This document shows positions 32,655 to 41,699 of a DNA stretch of 64,000 nt, in pieces. The notes beneath the pieces were generated by a model. The model saw only the letters and a list, made by a program, of their open reading frames with translations. It searched no databases and had not been told where the DNA came from. Where the stretch lies: NCBI RefSeq assembly GCF_900016645.1, contig NZ_CDGJ01000032.1; one strand, written 5' to 3'. A program made the position numbers and the translations under genes. Source of the DNA: Acididesulfobacillus acetoxydans. GTDB taxonomy: Bacteria > Bacillota > Desulfitobacteriia > Desulfitobacteriales > Desulfitobacteriaceae. Every line of letters begins with the position of its first letter. Position 1 is the first letter of the stretch.

Positions 32655-32708
32655 GGTTAACAAACGGACGTTAACGTTTAACGTGTTTTCTGTTAGGATT
32701 TGGTTAAG
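32655..32708 (-). promoter_or_regulatory. candidate PHO-box-like TTAAC repeats upstream of sqdB
   Basis: On the minus strand CTTAACC (32702-32708) and CCTAACA (32691-32697) are 11 bases apart, the helical period of PhoP/PhoB-type direct repeats. Further TTAAC words follow at 32669-32681 and 32655-32660. They lie about 160-210 bases before sqdB. Similar TTAACC repeats occur at 38592-38622. Confidence 0.4.
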
Positions 32709-32744
32709 GTTGCTGCCAAATGATAGGATGCGGGGGGGTGGGAT

Positions 32745-33338
32745 TCAGCGCCGAACACCGGCATAGTCACCGAAATGAAACAGCCTCAAGCCCCAGCGGC
32801 TGATCGGCTGAAGGAGAGAACTGAAACGCCACATGACGAAGGAGCTGAGTGCGCCGACAACGGCCCCGCCCAAGACGTCGGTCGGCCAGTGCACACCGGT
32901 GTAAATCCGGGCGATGCCGACCAGAACCGCGAGTACGGTAAAACTCACCTGAATCCAAGGCGCCGTTTTCCCGAAGGAGCCCACGGCAAAACCGAAGCTG
33001 CCTGAGACGTGGTCACTGGGAAAAGAAGCGTCCGGGGGGTGAGGAATAAGCTTGGTGAAAGTGCCGCGGGCCAGTGTTACGAAAGGGCGCGGCCGGAACC
33101 AAAAATGGGCAATGATCACGTTGAAGAGAAGTGCCAGAATCCCTGACAACCCCATGATGAACAAGGCATGACGCTGTTTGCCTTCCTTTCTCGGTAAGAA
33201 GAACCAAGCCGCCAGGAAGAGCACCACGTAGAGTTCCAGAGCGTACTGCGCAATGAAGGCCATCACCCCGTCCAAGATGGGAACATGCCCCGCCCACTGA
33301 TTGAGAAAGTGAAAGCCCGTAACATCAAAAGAATTCAA
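32745..33338 (-). CDS. PAP2-family membrane phosphatase (BcrC-like)
   Basis: About 197 residues with five or six membrane spans and the intact tripartite lipid phosphatase signature: FWFRPRPFV, PDASFPSDHVSGS with the catalytic His, and ARIYTGVHWPTDVLGG. The N-terminus NSFDVTGFHFLNQWAGH resembles BcrC-type undecaprenyl-pyrophosphate phosphatases. It probably recycles undecaprenyl pyrophosphate or dephosphorylates another lipid on the outer leaflet. The TTG start is chosen because GGGGGG lies seven bases upstream; no ATG is usable. Whether it co-transcribes with sqdB is unclear across the 246-base gap. Confidence 0.88.
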   Translation of the reverse strand: MNSFDVTGFHFLNQWAGHVPILDGVMAFIAQYALELYVVLFLAAWFFLPRKEGKQRHALFIMGLSGILALLFNVIIAHFWFRPRPFVTLARGTFTKLIPHPPDASFPSDHVSGSFGFAVGSFGKTAPWIQVSFTVLAVLVGIARIYTGVHWPTDVLGGAVVGALSSFVMWRFSSLLQPISRWGLRLFHFGDYAGVRR

Positions 33339-33792
33339 ACCAAAAGCCCCCCTATATAATCTCTTATTCGTCCCTATTGGACGGCTATGCTGCCCGGGCG
33401 CCACCGACAAACGATGAAAATGCGCCGAACCGATTCAAAGATAAAGACGGCGGGAAGGAGCGAAAAGTTCGCCGTCCTGGGCTACTTTTGGGTTCGCCGC
33501 TCAGCCTTGCCGGAGAACTTTCTCGATCCGGGCTGTTTTTTCTGTCAGTTCAGGGCGGTCTGATTCAAGAGGGTCGGCTTCAGGCAATTCGGCTCCGGAG
33601 CGTCTCTCTGCCGGCTGGGCCGGTCTGACTTGAGACGGTTTTGAACTTTGGATGAATATGTATCGTCTTTCTTAATGTGTGGTAACAATTTACGGGTCTG
33701 TTCACACGGTGCAGGACGGGAATAGGTATGGCTATTTCCGTCGGGTTCTGGCAATATAATAAGGGATAATCCGTGTGAGGGGACGGAATTTT
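33339..33792. other. divergent regulatory region with a -10 box
   Basis: Between the PAP2 gene (minus) and the ECF sigma gene (plus). TATAAT at 33755-33760 is a candidate -10 with a poor -35. No classical ECF -35 AAC motif with CGTA -10 was found at proper spacing. Nothing else seen. Confidence 0.35.
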
Positions 33793-34347
33793 GTGACCGA
33801 CAAAGATTTGGAGATTGTGCTCAGATGCCGCTCTGGTGATGAAGAGGCATTTACCGATTTCGTGTTGCACTACACCCCTTATGTCTACCGGACAGCTGTA
33901 GCTTTTTTACACGATCGGACTGAAGCGGAGGACCTGACTCAGGAAATATTTCTAAAAGTTCATCGTTCTTTGTCACAGCTTCATGATCTCAGGACTTTTC
34001 CGGCCTGGTTCAAACGCTTGATTACCAATGCCTGCCTGGATCACTTGAAAAAAAAGACGCCTGTGCCAACCGCTGAATTCGAATTGGATCGTGCCGCGCC
34101 CTCAGGTCCGGAGCAGTGGGAAACCAGGCTGGTTCTGCGGGAAGCGTTGGCCGGGCTGAGCCTCGAGCAACGCCAGGTGTTGCTCCTGCGGGAGTGGCAG
34201 GGCTACGAGTACCGGGAAATCGCCGAACTGATGGGAATTCCGCTGGGGACCGTGAAGTCGCGGCTGTTCAGTGCGCGGGCGCATTTGAAAAACGTGCTGG
34301 AAGAAGAACCCCGTGTCCGGGGTACGTCCACGGGGCGCGACCGGTAA
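33793..34347 (+). CDS. ECF-type RNA polymerase sigma factor
   Basis: About 184 residues with sigma region 2 (EAFTDFVLHYTPYVYRTAVA..., core-binding DLTQEIFLKVHRS) and region 4 (LSLEQRQVLLLREWQGYEYR, then EIAELMGIPLGTVKSRLF). It lacks regions 1 and 3, as in the SigW/RpoE class. The GTG used follows GAGGGGACGG. The next two genes encode its likely zinc anti-sigma factor and a membrane protein, so the three form a stress-response module probably sensing the envelope. Target promoters were not identified. Confidence 0.93.
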   Translation: MTDKDLEIVLRCRSGDEEAFTDFVLHYTPYVYRTAVAFLHDRTEAEDLTQEIFLKVHRSLSQLHDLRTFPAWFKRLITNACLDHLKKKTPVPTAEFELDRAAPSGPEQWETRLVLREALAGLSLEQRQVLLLREWQGYEYREIAELMGIPLGTVKSRLFSARAHLKNVLEEEPRVRGTSTGRDR

Positions 34348-34449
34348 GGCGCCCAATGACACAGCGGTTAGAGTCTAAGAGAGGGGTCCCATGCTCTTCC
34401 ATCCGGGGCTTCCGGCTGTAGTTTGCTTTCAAGGAAGGAGAAGCTGAAA

Positions 34450-34953
34450 TTGGAATGCCGGGATTGTTTAGAGTTAATTTCAGAATACGTTGATGGGGAG
34501 TTGCCGTTAAAGCGGGTCTCAGATTTGGAAAATCATCTGGAAGGCTGTTCCGCCTGCCGGGCCTCGGAACGGGAACTGCGTGAACTTCGGCGGGAACTCA
34601 GGGGGGCCGTGGAAAGCTTGGTTCCGCCACGCGGTTTGGAAGAAAGGATTCTCCGCTCGCTCTGGGTCAGTGAGCGGAAAGCAAGGCAGGTTCGGACTGT
34701 CTGGACCGCTTTATTGTTAGCTGCACTTTTTTGCCCGTTCTTCCTTTTCCTTTCCCCGGTATTTGCCATGTTTCTCAACTTGGCCTACGTTTCGACAGAC
34801 GCGTTGTGGCGCGCGGGCTTCACCTTATTGAAATCCGCTCCGGCCCCCCTGAGCCTGAGCCTGGGGGTAGCAGGCTTGTTGGTCATGGGGTTAGGGGCCT
34901 ATTTGGTACGCAGGATTTTGCGCGATATTCCCGCGAACGAGGTGTTCTCGTAA
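34450..34953 (+). CDS. zinc-finger anti-sigma factor (RsiW-like)
   Basis: About 167 residues. The N-terminal ZAS domain shows ECRDCLELISEYVDGEL and then the HX3CX2C motif in ENHLEGCSACRA. A basic linker leads to two or three membrane spans (about 88-160). It would hold the preceding sigma factor at the membrane until released by proteolysis or ligand. The TTG at this position has AAGGAG nine bases upstream; the longer frame starting at 34423 places its start inside the site. The last base overlaps the next start (TAATG). Confidence 0.85.
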   Translation: MECRDCLELISEYVDGELPLKRVSDLENHLEGCSACRASERELRELRRELRGAVESLVPPRGLEERILRSLWVSERKARQVRTVWTALLLAALFCPFFLFLSPVFAMFLNLAYVSTDALWRAGFTLLKSAPAPLSLSLGVAGLLVMGLGAYLVRRILRDIPANEVFS

Positions 34954-35807
34954 TGAAGAAAGCCGGAATCACCGGAACTTTCCTGGTGTTGCTGCTCTTG
35001 TTCCTTTTCTCTTGGCCGACTCGGGTGCAAGCTTCCGAGATGTTGACCAAGTTGGGCGGGAACCCCGCCGAGGTCGGCCCGGGCCAGCGGGTAGACACGG
35101 TGGTGGCGGTCGGCACGGATGCCCGGATTGCGGGTTGGGTTAAGGATATCGTTTTGGTCGTGAACGGTAATGTCGTCCTCGCCCCTTCGGCCCGAGTGGA
35201 TTTGGTGATTGACCTGGGGGGACATGTTACCAACTTGGCTTCGGAAAAAGTCAAAACCGGGGTGTTTGAGGTGAATCCCACGCCGGGAGTGACGCAGGAG
35301 TTGTTGTTCGGCGCTCTTCTCCTGGTAGGAACTTGGCTGGTGCGTCTAATTGCCAGTTTAGCAGGTATTCTTTTGCTGACCGGTTTGGGCTATGCCCTGG
35401 ACCGGCATTTTGAGCGCGCCGCGGCTTTTCTCGCGCATGCACCCGGACGCCTTTTTGCCATCGGTGTGGCAGGTGCTCTGGTGAGCTGGGCTCTGACGGT
35501 GCTTTTGTCTCTGACGATCATCGGTATTCCCGTCGCTGTGTTGGTTTTTTTTCTCAGCCTCTTAGCGGCTTTTCTGGGTATTCTGCCGCTTATCGATTAT
35601 TTGGGCAGGGAGTTTCTCAACGCGAGGGTTCAGACCTATCCACCCATTACCCGCCGGCTGGTTTTGGCGAGTCTCTTCACAGCGTTGATCAATATTCCCT
35701 TGCTCGGTTTTTTCCTTCTTCTCATTTTTGGAGCGGTCGGGTTCGGGCTGACGACGGTTTTGTTGTGGAGTTTTTTCAAGGAGAGAAAAAGCGGGCGTCT
35801 AACCTAG
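34953..35807 (+). CDS. exported polytopic membrane protein of the ECF operon
   Basis: 284 residues beginning at the TAATG overlap. An N-terminal signal or span ends at WPTRVQA, followed by an extracytoplasmic region of about 85 residues with hydrophobic beta repeats (VVAVGTDARIAGWVKDIVLV, then VNGNVVLAPSARVDLVIDLG). That segment resembles the bactofilin or polymer-forming sensor domain found in ECF-linked proteins. Four to five membrane spans follow. Translational coupling to the anti-sigma factor suggests a role in sensing or responding to envelope stress. No enzymatic motif seen. Confidence 0.75.
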   Translation: MKKAGITGTFLVLLLLFLFSWPTRVQASEMLTKLGGNPAEVGPGQRVDTVVAVGTDARIAGWVKDIVLVVNGNVVLAPSARVDLVIDLGGHVTNLASEKVKTGVFEVNPTPGVTQELLFGALLLVGTWLVRLIASLAGILLLTGLGYALDRHFERAAAFLAHAPGRLFAIGVAGALVSWALTVLLSLTIIGIPVAVLVFFLSLLAAFLGILPLIDYLGREFLNARVQTYPPITRRLVLASLFTALINIPLLGFFLLLIFGAVGFGLTTVLLWSFFKERKSGRLT

Positions 35808-36021
35808 TCCGGGAAAAGCGCGGATCCCACCCAAAGCGATCAGGCGGGCGGGATTGATGGACAGCCCGGTTCGTTGGAGCGGCCCCCTGCCCGTCGGGGA
35901 CCGGAGCGCAGGTTTGCGAAGGGTTTCGGACCTATTCTAAGCCGGTTGGCCTGTGCGTTAGCCCCACTGATTGGTGTCGTGGTGATTGTGGAACTTTTAG
36001 GCAAAAAGGAGTCGGGTGCGG

Positions 36022-37323
36022 ATGTCATCCCAAGTGATCCTGTTTATCGCGCACTATGGCTATTACGGATTGTATTTGGTTCTGGGCGTGTCGATTATGG
36101 GTATTCCGCTGCCGGACGAGTTCATCATGACTTACGTGGGCTTTCTCACGTATGCGGGGAAACTCAATCCCGTTCTGGCCGTCGCTTCCGCGGCGTTTGG
36201 GAGCATGAGCGGGATCACGGTGGCGTATTGGCTCGGACGCCTGTTTCACGACAGGGTGCTTGCTTACCTGGAGAGGCATGCCGGGGGGGAGCGCCTGGAG
36301 AAAGTTCTTCGCTGGTACCAGCGGCAGGGAGGAAAACTTCTGACGGCCGGATATTTTATTCCGGGTGTACGTCACTTGTCGGGTTACGTTGCGGGCTTGA
36401 GTGGTTTGCCTTATCCCGGCTTTGCTTTTTTTGCCTATCTGGGGGCTCTTCTCTGGACCGCTGCTTTTATTTTTCTTGGCCGTCTTTTGGGCAGCCGTTG
36501 GCAGACGATCTTGCCTGTCATTCACCGCTACGCAGTGCTCATGGGGATAGGCGCAATTCTTCTCTCCTTAGCTTTTTACCTGCTTTATAAGAATAGGGTC
36601 TCTTGGAGTGCCGGACTCTATCAAGCCTTTAAACGTTGGACAAAGAAATACATGTCCCTGGGAAAGCGGCGCTTTGCGGTTACAGTGGGTGGCCTTAGTT
36701 TTGTGACACTTTTTGTCATCCTTGCCGGTCTGATTCAGGATTTGGTTGCGCAGGAGGTGGGGCAGTTTGACAGGCTTGTGGTGGAGTGGCTGGAGGTCGG
36801 TTCTCCCCCGTCGGTGATCAGGTTTATGCAAGGTGTCAATGCTTTGGGGACGCACGTTGTGATTGCCCTGGTGTTCGTGGCCGCCGTTCTGGTTTTCCGT
36901 CAGCTCAAACGGGACTGGAGCCCTGTACTGCCCCTTATTTTGGCTTGGGGTGGAGGTACCCTGATTGACCGCCTCTTCCAACTAATCTTTCGCGGTGCGA
37001 ATTTCAGTGTCTGGGAAGACCTTACCCCTTTGCAAGCGCCCAGCTCCGGCTTTTTGTTGGGCGCGATCAGCTTTTATGCGGTACTGGGCTACATTTTTGG
37101 CAGGGAACGGGGGTGGTCCGGGCAGGGTCTTATTCTGGCGGGTGAAGTCATCCTCCTCACCCTTCTGGGGGTGAGCCCGGTTTATCTCCGGCTGCACCCC
37201 CCAAGTGCTACGGTCACTGGCTGGGTGGTGAGCCTGCTCTGGACTTTGGTTTGTGTCTTTATCTACGAATTTTGGCTTTACCGCCGGGAGAATGGGGTTT
37301 CGGCACATCCGGGCCCCCGTTGA
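36022..37323 (+). CDS. DedA-family protein fused to a degenerate PAP2 domain
   Basis: About 433 residues. Residues 1-200 form a DedA/VTT module (GIPLPDEFIMTYVGFLTYAG, and FIPGVRHLSGYVAGLSGLPY, with the conserved G-x-R region). Residues about 210-420 look like a PAP2 phosphatase with decayed active-site motifs: LIFRGANFSV in place of KX6RP, APSSGFLLGA instead of PSGH, and VYLRLHPPSATVTGW instead of SRX5HX3D. DedA proteins flip undecaprenyl phosphate or phospholipids. The fusion suggests a lipid-handling protein whose phosphatase half may be inactive or altered. A GTG six bases upstream is the alternative start. Confidence 0.8.
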   Translation: MSSQVILFIAHYGYYGLYLVLGVSIMGIPLPDEFIMTYVGFLTYAGKLNPVLAVASAAFGSMSGITVAYWLGRLFHDRVLAYLERHAGGERLEKVLRWYQRQGGKLLTAGYFIPGVRHLSGYVAGLSGLPYPGFAFFAYLGALLWTAAFIFLGRLLGSRWQTILPVIHRYAVLMGIGAILLSLAFYLLYKNRVSWSAGLYQAFKRWTKKYMSLGKRRFAVTVGGLSFVTLFVILAGLIQDLVAQEVGQFDRLVVEWLEVGSPPSVIRFMQGVNALGTHVVIALVFVAAVLVFRQLKRDWSPVLPLILAWGGGTLIDRLFQLIFRGANFSVWEDLTPLQAPSSGFLLGAISFYAVLGYIFGRERGWSGQGLILAGEVILLTLLGVSPVYLRLHPPSATVTGWVVSLLWTLVCVFIYEFWLYRRENGVSAHPGPR

Positions 37324-37557
37324 CCTCTTGACGGCAAGGAAGCTCAATGATAGCCTAACCGTGAGGTCGGAAAGCGGACCGGGACGGCCGAGGAATCCTG
37401 ACAGGGCGGCACTTGGCCGCCACTCCCCGCGTACCCGGCACGCTGTGCAAGATCTCAGAAGATTCATGGTTGGTCGTGTTCTTTCCGCAACAGTGCTTTA
37501 CGGACTTGTTGCAGGGGAATTATGGCTGAAAAATCCAGGATTGAGGGGGATATCGGA

Positions 37558-38469
37558 ATGACACTTGACAAAGAGAAGACCACGATCGGTTTTATCGGCA
37601 CCGGAGTCATGGGAAAGAGTATGGCCGGTCACTTGGTCAAAGCGGGGTATCGGGTTAAAGTCTTCAACCGGACGAAGGCCAGGACAGATGAACTCATCCG
37701 CTTGGGGGCCGAATGGAAAGACACCGTCGGCGAACTGGCGGCCGAGTGCGGGGTGATCATCACGATGGTCGGGTATCCGCAGGATGTGGAGGATATCTAC
37801 CTGGGAGAAGGTGGGATTATCCGGGAGGCCAAACCCGGCACTTACCTAATCGATATGACGACCTCCACCCCGTCTTTGGCCCGGCGGATTTTCGCCGAGG
37901 CCAGGGCTAAGGGTCTGTTGGCGCTGGACGCACCGGTTTCCGGCGGGGACGTGGGCGCAAGGGAAGCCCGTTTGGCCATCATGGCGGGCGGAGAGGAAGC
38001 AGACTTTAAAGCTGTCCTGCCTATCCTCAATCTTATGGGTGTGAACATTGTTCTCCAGGGGCCTGCGGGTGCGGGCCAGCATACCAAGATGTGCAACCAG
38101 ATAGCTATTGCATCCGGCATGATCGGGGTTTGTGAGGCCATGGCTTATGCGGTAAGAGCGGGTTTGAATCCGGAAGTCGTGCTAAAGAGCATTGCCGGCG
38201 GCGCCGCCGGAAGCTGGTCTCTGAGCAACCTCGCTCCCCGTATGATCGCCGGCGACTTTGAACCGGGCTTTTATGTGAAACACATGATTAAAGATATGGT
38301 GATTGCGCTGGATTCTGCCCGGGAAATGGGCCTGATGACCCCCGGCCTGGAACTTGCCAAGTCTCTGTATGACAAACTGGCGGCCCAGGGGGCCAACGAG
38401 CGGGGAACCCAGGTTTTGTTTAAGCTCTATCTGGAGGAGCGCCCTTTGGACTTCAGAGCCGCTCGTTGA
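37558..38469 (+). CDS. beta-hydroxyacid dehydrogenase (3-hydroxyisobutyrate/tartronate semialdehyde type)
   Basis: About 303 residues. The N-terminal Rossmann domain carries IGFIGTGVMGKSMAGHLVKA, then the substrate-binding DAPVSGGDVGAREARLAIM, and the catalytic lysine lies in GAGQHTKMCNQI (about residue 177). A C-terminal helical domain follows. The family reduces or oxidises small beta-hydroxyacids (3-hydroxyisobutyrate, tartronate semialdehyde, glyoxylate or succinic semialdehyde) with NAD(P). The ATG with GAGGGGGA seven bases upstream is preferred to one twelve codons earlier. The gene is alone; substrate cannot be decided. Confidence 0.88.
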   Translation: MTLDKEKTTIGFIGTGVMGKSMAGHLVKAGYRVKVFNRTKARTDELIRLGAEWKDTVGELAAECGVIITMVGYPQDVEDIYLGEGGIIREAKPGTYLIDMTTSTPSLARRIFAEARAKGLLALDAPVSGGDVGAREARLAIMAGGEEADFKAVLPILNLMGVNIVLQGPAGAGQHTKMCNQIAIASGMIGVCEAMAYAVRAGLNPEVVLKSIAGGAAGSWSLSNLAPRMIAGDFEPGFYVKHMIKDMVIALDSAREMGLMTPGLELAKSLYDKLAAQGANERGTQVLFKLYLEERPLDFRAAR

Positions 38470-38535
38470 CTCCAGAACACTTGACAGTGCCGGGATAGCC
38501 GCAGGATTTTGATGTTTGCCCTGAAATAAGCGAAT

Positions 38536-38567
38536 CTCTGCCCGGGTCGGTTTTGACTCGGGCAGAG
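38536..38567 (+). terminator. hairpin after the dehydrogenase gene
   Basis: CTCTGCCCGGGTC pairs with GACTCGGGCAGAG around six bases, 66 bases after the stop codon. No U-tract follows, so it may be a stabilising rather than an intrinsic terminator. Confidence 0.5.
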
Positions 38568-38591
38568 CACTCCCTGGGATTCCGTGACTTG

Positions 38592-38622
38592 TAACCTTTA
38601 TTAACCAATTGTTAACCAATTC
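38592..38622 (+). promoter_or_regulatory. direct TTAACC repeats (PHO-box-like)
   Basis: TTAACCAATTG and TTAACCAATTC are adjacent 11-base repeats (38601-38622), preceded by GTAACCTTTA ten bases earlier. The 11-base period and TTAACC core resemble the repeats upstream of sqdB. No gene starts within 600 bases, so the regulated transcript may be the long leader of the surface protein. Confidence 0.4.
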
Positions 38623-39276
38623 GTAAAGGTTTGTCTAGGGAGTCTGGTGTATTCTGGTTCTGGGCGGGAACTCTTCCGTACTGAGGGTTGGCTCTGGCTG
38701 TCGGCTCGAGAGGAAGGAGAGAGTTTCAGGACGAACGGAAAAGAAAACTTTTGCCGGGGGTTGTTTATTTCGGGCGCCACTTTTTCTCCCCTTGAAACGT
38801 CTATATACTGTAAGGGGGAATCCGCCTTTCCGGGAAGGAGAATCCCCCAGCCCGGTGGGCGGGAATCTGACGGGTCCCGCGCGAGATTGACCGGCTTTGG
38901 GTTTTAGACTCAAAGGAGGGATGCGTAGGGAAAATTAAAAAACGGTGCTCTGACCTGGCAGCGGGGGGTTGCCCCGCTGAGGTTCCAAGTTCCCGGCGCG
39001 GTTCTCGAGGGGCGGGCAGGCAGCAAACATATCCCGGCCGGGCGTCCCGAGTCAGGAAAGCAAAGACTAAGGCGAGCGAGAGCCTAAAGAGCCGGGAGAA
39101 AAGGAAGAGGATTCGAACGATCAGGAAAAAAGCAAAGAAGATGACAACGCTCGGAAGAAGAAAGGAATTGGAACTATCCAGCAAAAGGAGCGAAGATTCA
39201 AACGATCAGGAAAGACAGAGAAGAAGCGAACGTCCAGGAAGGAAGAAGATTCACACGATCAGGAACATGAGGGAGG
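38623..39276 (+). other. long leader of the surface-protein gene, purine-rich
   Basis: No gene. From about 39050 the strand is nearly all purine. Within it GARGATTCRMACGATCAGGAA occurs three times (39107, 39192, 39245) with AGGAAR spacers. It ends in GAGGGAGG at the start codon. Confidence 0.55.
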
Positions 39277-41574
39277 ATGATGGCGGTGTTTTTCACTAAG
39301 GGGAGTCACGCCGCAAAGCGCTATTTGGCTTTGCCGGCGGTTTCCGTTCTCCTGTGGCAGTTGGTTTTCCCGAGTTTTGCTTTGGCGGGGGGATTGGGTT
39401 TTGTGGCCGGGGGGACGGTCCCCGCCGGGCCGGCCGCTCCAGGGAACGCGAGCCAGACTATGCCGGATCCGGCGGTTTCGTTGACCAAGGCGATCGGCAT
39501 TGTCAAGGACAACTTTACGATTCCGGCTGAAGACACCCAGTTTTCGTCCGGGCTGAACATGTACAATCAAACCGAAACTTGGTCACTTAATTGGAGTTCC
39601 CCGGGTCAGCCGGGCGGACAATTCTCCGCTCAAGTGGATGCCAAGAGCGGAGAAATCCTGAACATGAACAACTGGAAGGGAACTAATCAACCGGGGCCGT
39701 CCGTGCAGATTCCTAAAATTCAGCCGGATGCCGCGCAGGCGATCGCACAAAAACTCGTGCAGCGTTTGGACGGCAGCAAAATGGCTGAACTTGGGCTGAT
39801 GCCTATGGACGATCAGGTGATTCCCCTCAACACTTATGGCCAGACCAGCTATAGTGTTCGCTGGCAGCGCCTTGTCCACGGCATTCCTTTTCCGGACAAC
39901 GGAGTCTGGGTAAGGGTGAATAGCTTAAACGGGGACATCCAAGGCTATTCGCTCAATTGGGCTCCCCTGAGCGGGATACCGTCGGCGACCGGAGTTATTT
40001 CGCCGAGTAAGGCTCAAGCGAGTTTTCTCAACAACCCGATGTTGACCCTCGAGTATTTTACCCCTCCCCCCTTCGGGCCCCTGGCCGCCGGGCAGAAGAC
40101 TGTCGTGCAGCTTGTATACGCTTTAAACAATGCCTACCAGGGCGGAGCGATTGACGCCTTAACAGGGGAGCCGGTCAAGACGGGTTTCCCGGGTATGTAT
40201 GCCGGCTGGAAGGGCGGTTTTGGCGGAATGCCGAACCAAGGATTCGGAGGCTCATTTACCGTACCCCTCACTCCGTTGGAACAAAGCGCGGTCGCCGAGA
40301 ACGCCAAATTAATCAGCCAGAACGAGGCGGTCGCCGCGGTCAAACGTTGGGTCAGTGTGCCGGACTCCCTGATTCTGCGCAGTGCCAACTTAACTACGGA
40401 TAATATGTCCGGCGGGAACCCGGTCTGGAACTTGAACTGGAGCGGGGGCAAAATTACGACTCCGGGCCAGGCACAGTTTATGTTTGCCCGGGTCGATGCC
40501 GTCACGGGCGAACTCCTGGGTTTTAATCTCCCTTATCCGGGACCGGGAGAGGGCAAGCCTGTTATCGACAGAACCCAGGCCCAAGCCGTGGCGGAAAGTT
40601 TCATCAAGAAAATTGAACCGGGCCATTTTGCGGAGATAAAACTTGCGGACTCCGATTTCCCCGCCGGTCCGGGCGGACCCGAGATCAATAACGGGGTGCA
40701 GATGTTCAATTATTATCGGCTTGTCAACGGTATTCCCTATCGAGCCAATGGTATTAATATCTCAGTGGACACGGTGAGTCAGAAAATCATTAACTATAAT
40801 TTTAACTGGGCTAAGCTTAACTTTCCTCCGGTCACCGGTATATTGACTGCTCGGCAGGTGAGCGAGGATTTTCTCAAGGCTGAGCCGCTTAAGCTCATGT
40901 ACGTCCAGGTCTTCAATCCGGGTGCCGGCGATCATCCGCCTGGGATTCACTTGGTTTATCAACCGACGCCCGCAGGCGGAACCCCGGCGAGCAATATGCT
41001 GGATGCCAAAACTGGTGAATTCTTGGGCTGGAACGGTCAGCCGGCCTCGCAGATGCCGAGAGCACATCACTTTACGGACATTGCCGACAGTTTTGCCGCA
41101 AAAGAGATCGCCCTTCTCGGACAGGCCGGGGTTTTTGGCGGGTATGGGAACCTGTTTCACCCGGATGAGTCGATCACGGCGGGTTCTTTGTTCAAGGCCA
41201 TGCTGTTTTTGAAAAACGGGTACGGCGGGCCGATGCCCTACAATGCGGCGACAGACCAGGATATTATCAAGACCGCTCAACAACAGGGATGGCTCAAGCA
41301 GGATTTGCAAGCGGGGGCGACGGTCAACCGGGAAGAGTTCACCAAGTGGATGATCCGCTATTTGAAATTGGAACCGGTTGCCCAACTCCAGGGGATTTAT
41401 CAAGCCCCTTATTCCGACGTGAGCAAGGACTTCACCGGCTATGCCGCTTTAGCCAAAGGAATTGGCCTGTTTAACATTACCGGCGGCACTTTTGCTCCCA
41501 CTCATGTGATGACCCGGGCTGACGCTGCCTACGGTTTGGTCAGGGCACTGATGCTGGGCCAAAGCGGTTCCTAA
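39277..41574 (+). CDS. exported YcdB/PepSY-domain protein with SLH repeats
   Basis: A 765-residue surface protein. A signal peptide ends near LVFPSFALAGG. The body holds three or four PepSY/YcdB-type modules, each giving W-rich strand patterns such as TETWSLNWSSPGQPGGQFSA and GNPVWNLNWSGGKITTPGQA, paired with DAKSGEI, DALTGEP, DAVTGEL and DAKTGEF turns. The C-terminal 160 residues contain at least two S-layer homology repeats (FTDIADSFAAKEIALLGQAG; YSDVSKDFTGYAALAKGIGL) that anchor it to the cell wall polymer. PepSY domains often inhibit proteases, so a regulated surface role is likely but unproven. GAGGGAGG touches the first ATG; a GTG nine bases later is possible. Confidence 0.82.
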   Translation: MMAVFFTKGSHAAKRYLALPAVSVLLWQLVFPSFALAGGLGFVAGGTVPAGPAAPGNASQTMPDPAVSLTKAIGIVKDNFTIPAEDTQFSSGLNMYNQTETWSLNWSSPGQPGGQFSAQVDAKSGEILNMNNWKGTNQPGPSVQIPKIQPDAAQAIAQKLVQRLDGSKMAELGLMPMDDQVIPLNTYGQTSYSVRWQRLVHGIPFPDNGVWVRVNSLNGDIQGYSLNWAPLSGIPSATGVISPSKAQASFLNNPMLTLEYFTPPPFGPLAAGQKTVVQLVYALNNAYQGGAIDALTGEPVKTGFPGMYAGWKGGFGGMPNQGFGGSFTVPLTPLEQSAVAENAKLISQNEAVAAVKRWVSVPDSLILRSANLTTDNMSGGNPVWNLNWSGGKITTPGQAQFMFARVDAVTGELLGFNLPYPGPGEGKPVIDRTQAQAVAESFIKKIEPGHFAEIKLADSDFPAGPGGPEINNGVQMFNYYRLVNGIPYRANGINISVDTVSQKIINYNFNWAKLNFPPVTGILTARQVSEDFLKAEPLKLMYVQVFNPGAGDHPPGIHLVYQPTPAGGTPASNMLDAKTGEFLGWNGQPASQMPRAHHFTDIADSFAAKEIALLGQAGVFGGYGNLFHPDESITAGSLFKAMLFLKNGYGGPMPYNAATDQDIIKTAQQQGWLKQDLQAGATVNREEFTKWMIRYLKLEPVAQLQGIYQAPYSDVSKDFTGYAALAKGIGLFNITGGTFAPTHVMTRADAAYGLVRALMLGQSGS

Positions 41575-41699
41575 GCGGTCGTCCCGCCGCCGCGCGGACA
41601 AGGCGGTGTTTAGCGTTACCATGCGGCCAAGTCTTGTAAGGCTTGGTCAGGTGCGGAATCGCTTCTGCGGGCGGCGTGAAGAAATTCACAACGACTTGC

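Noticed and set aside
35874..36590. Plus-strand open frame before and over the DedA gene
   Set aside because: It overlaps the DedA fusion in another frame and loses membrane-protein character after 50 residues.
38801..39184. Minus-strand frame in the purine-rich leader
   Set aside because: Its Ser/Phe/Leu-rich composition is what pyrimidine-only DNA gives; no ribosome site.
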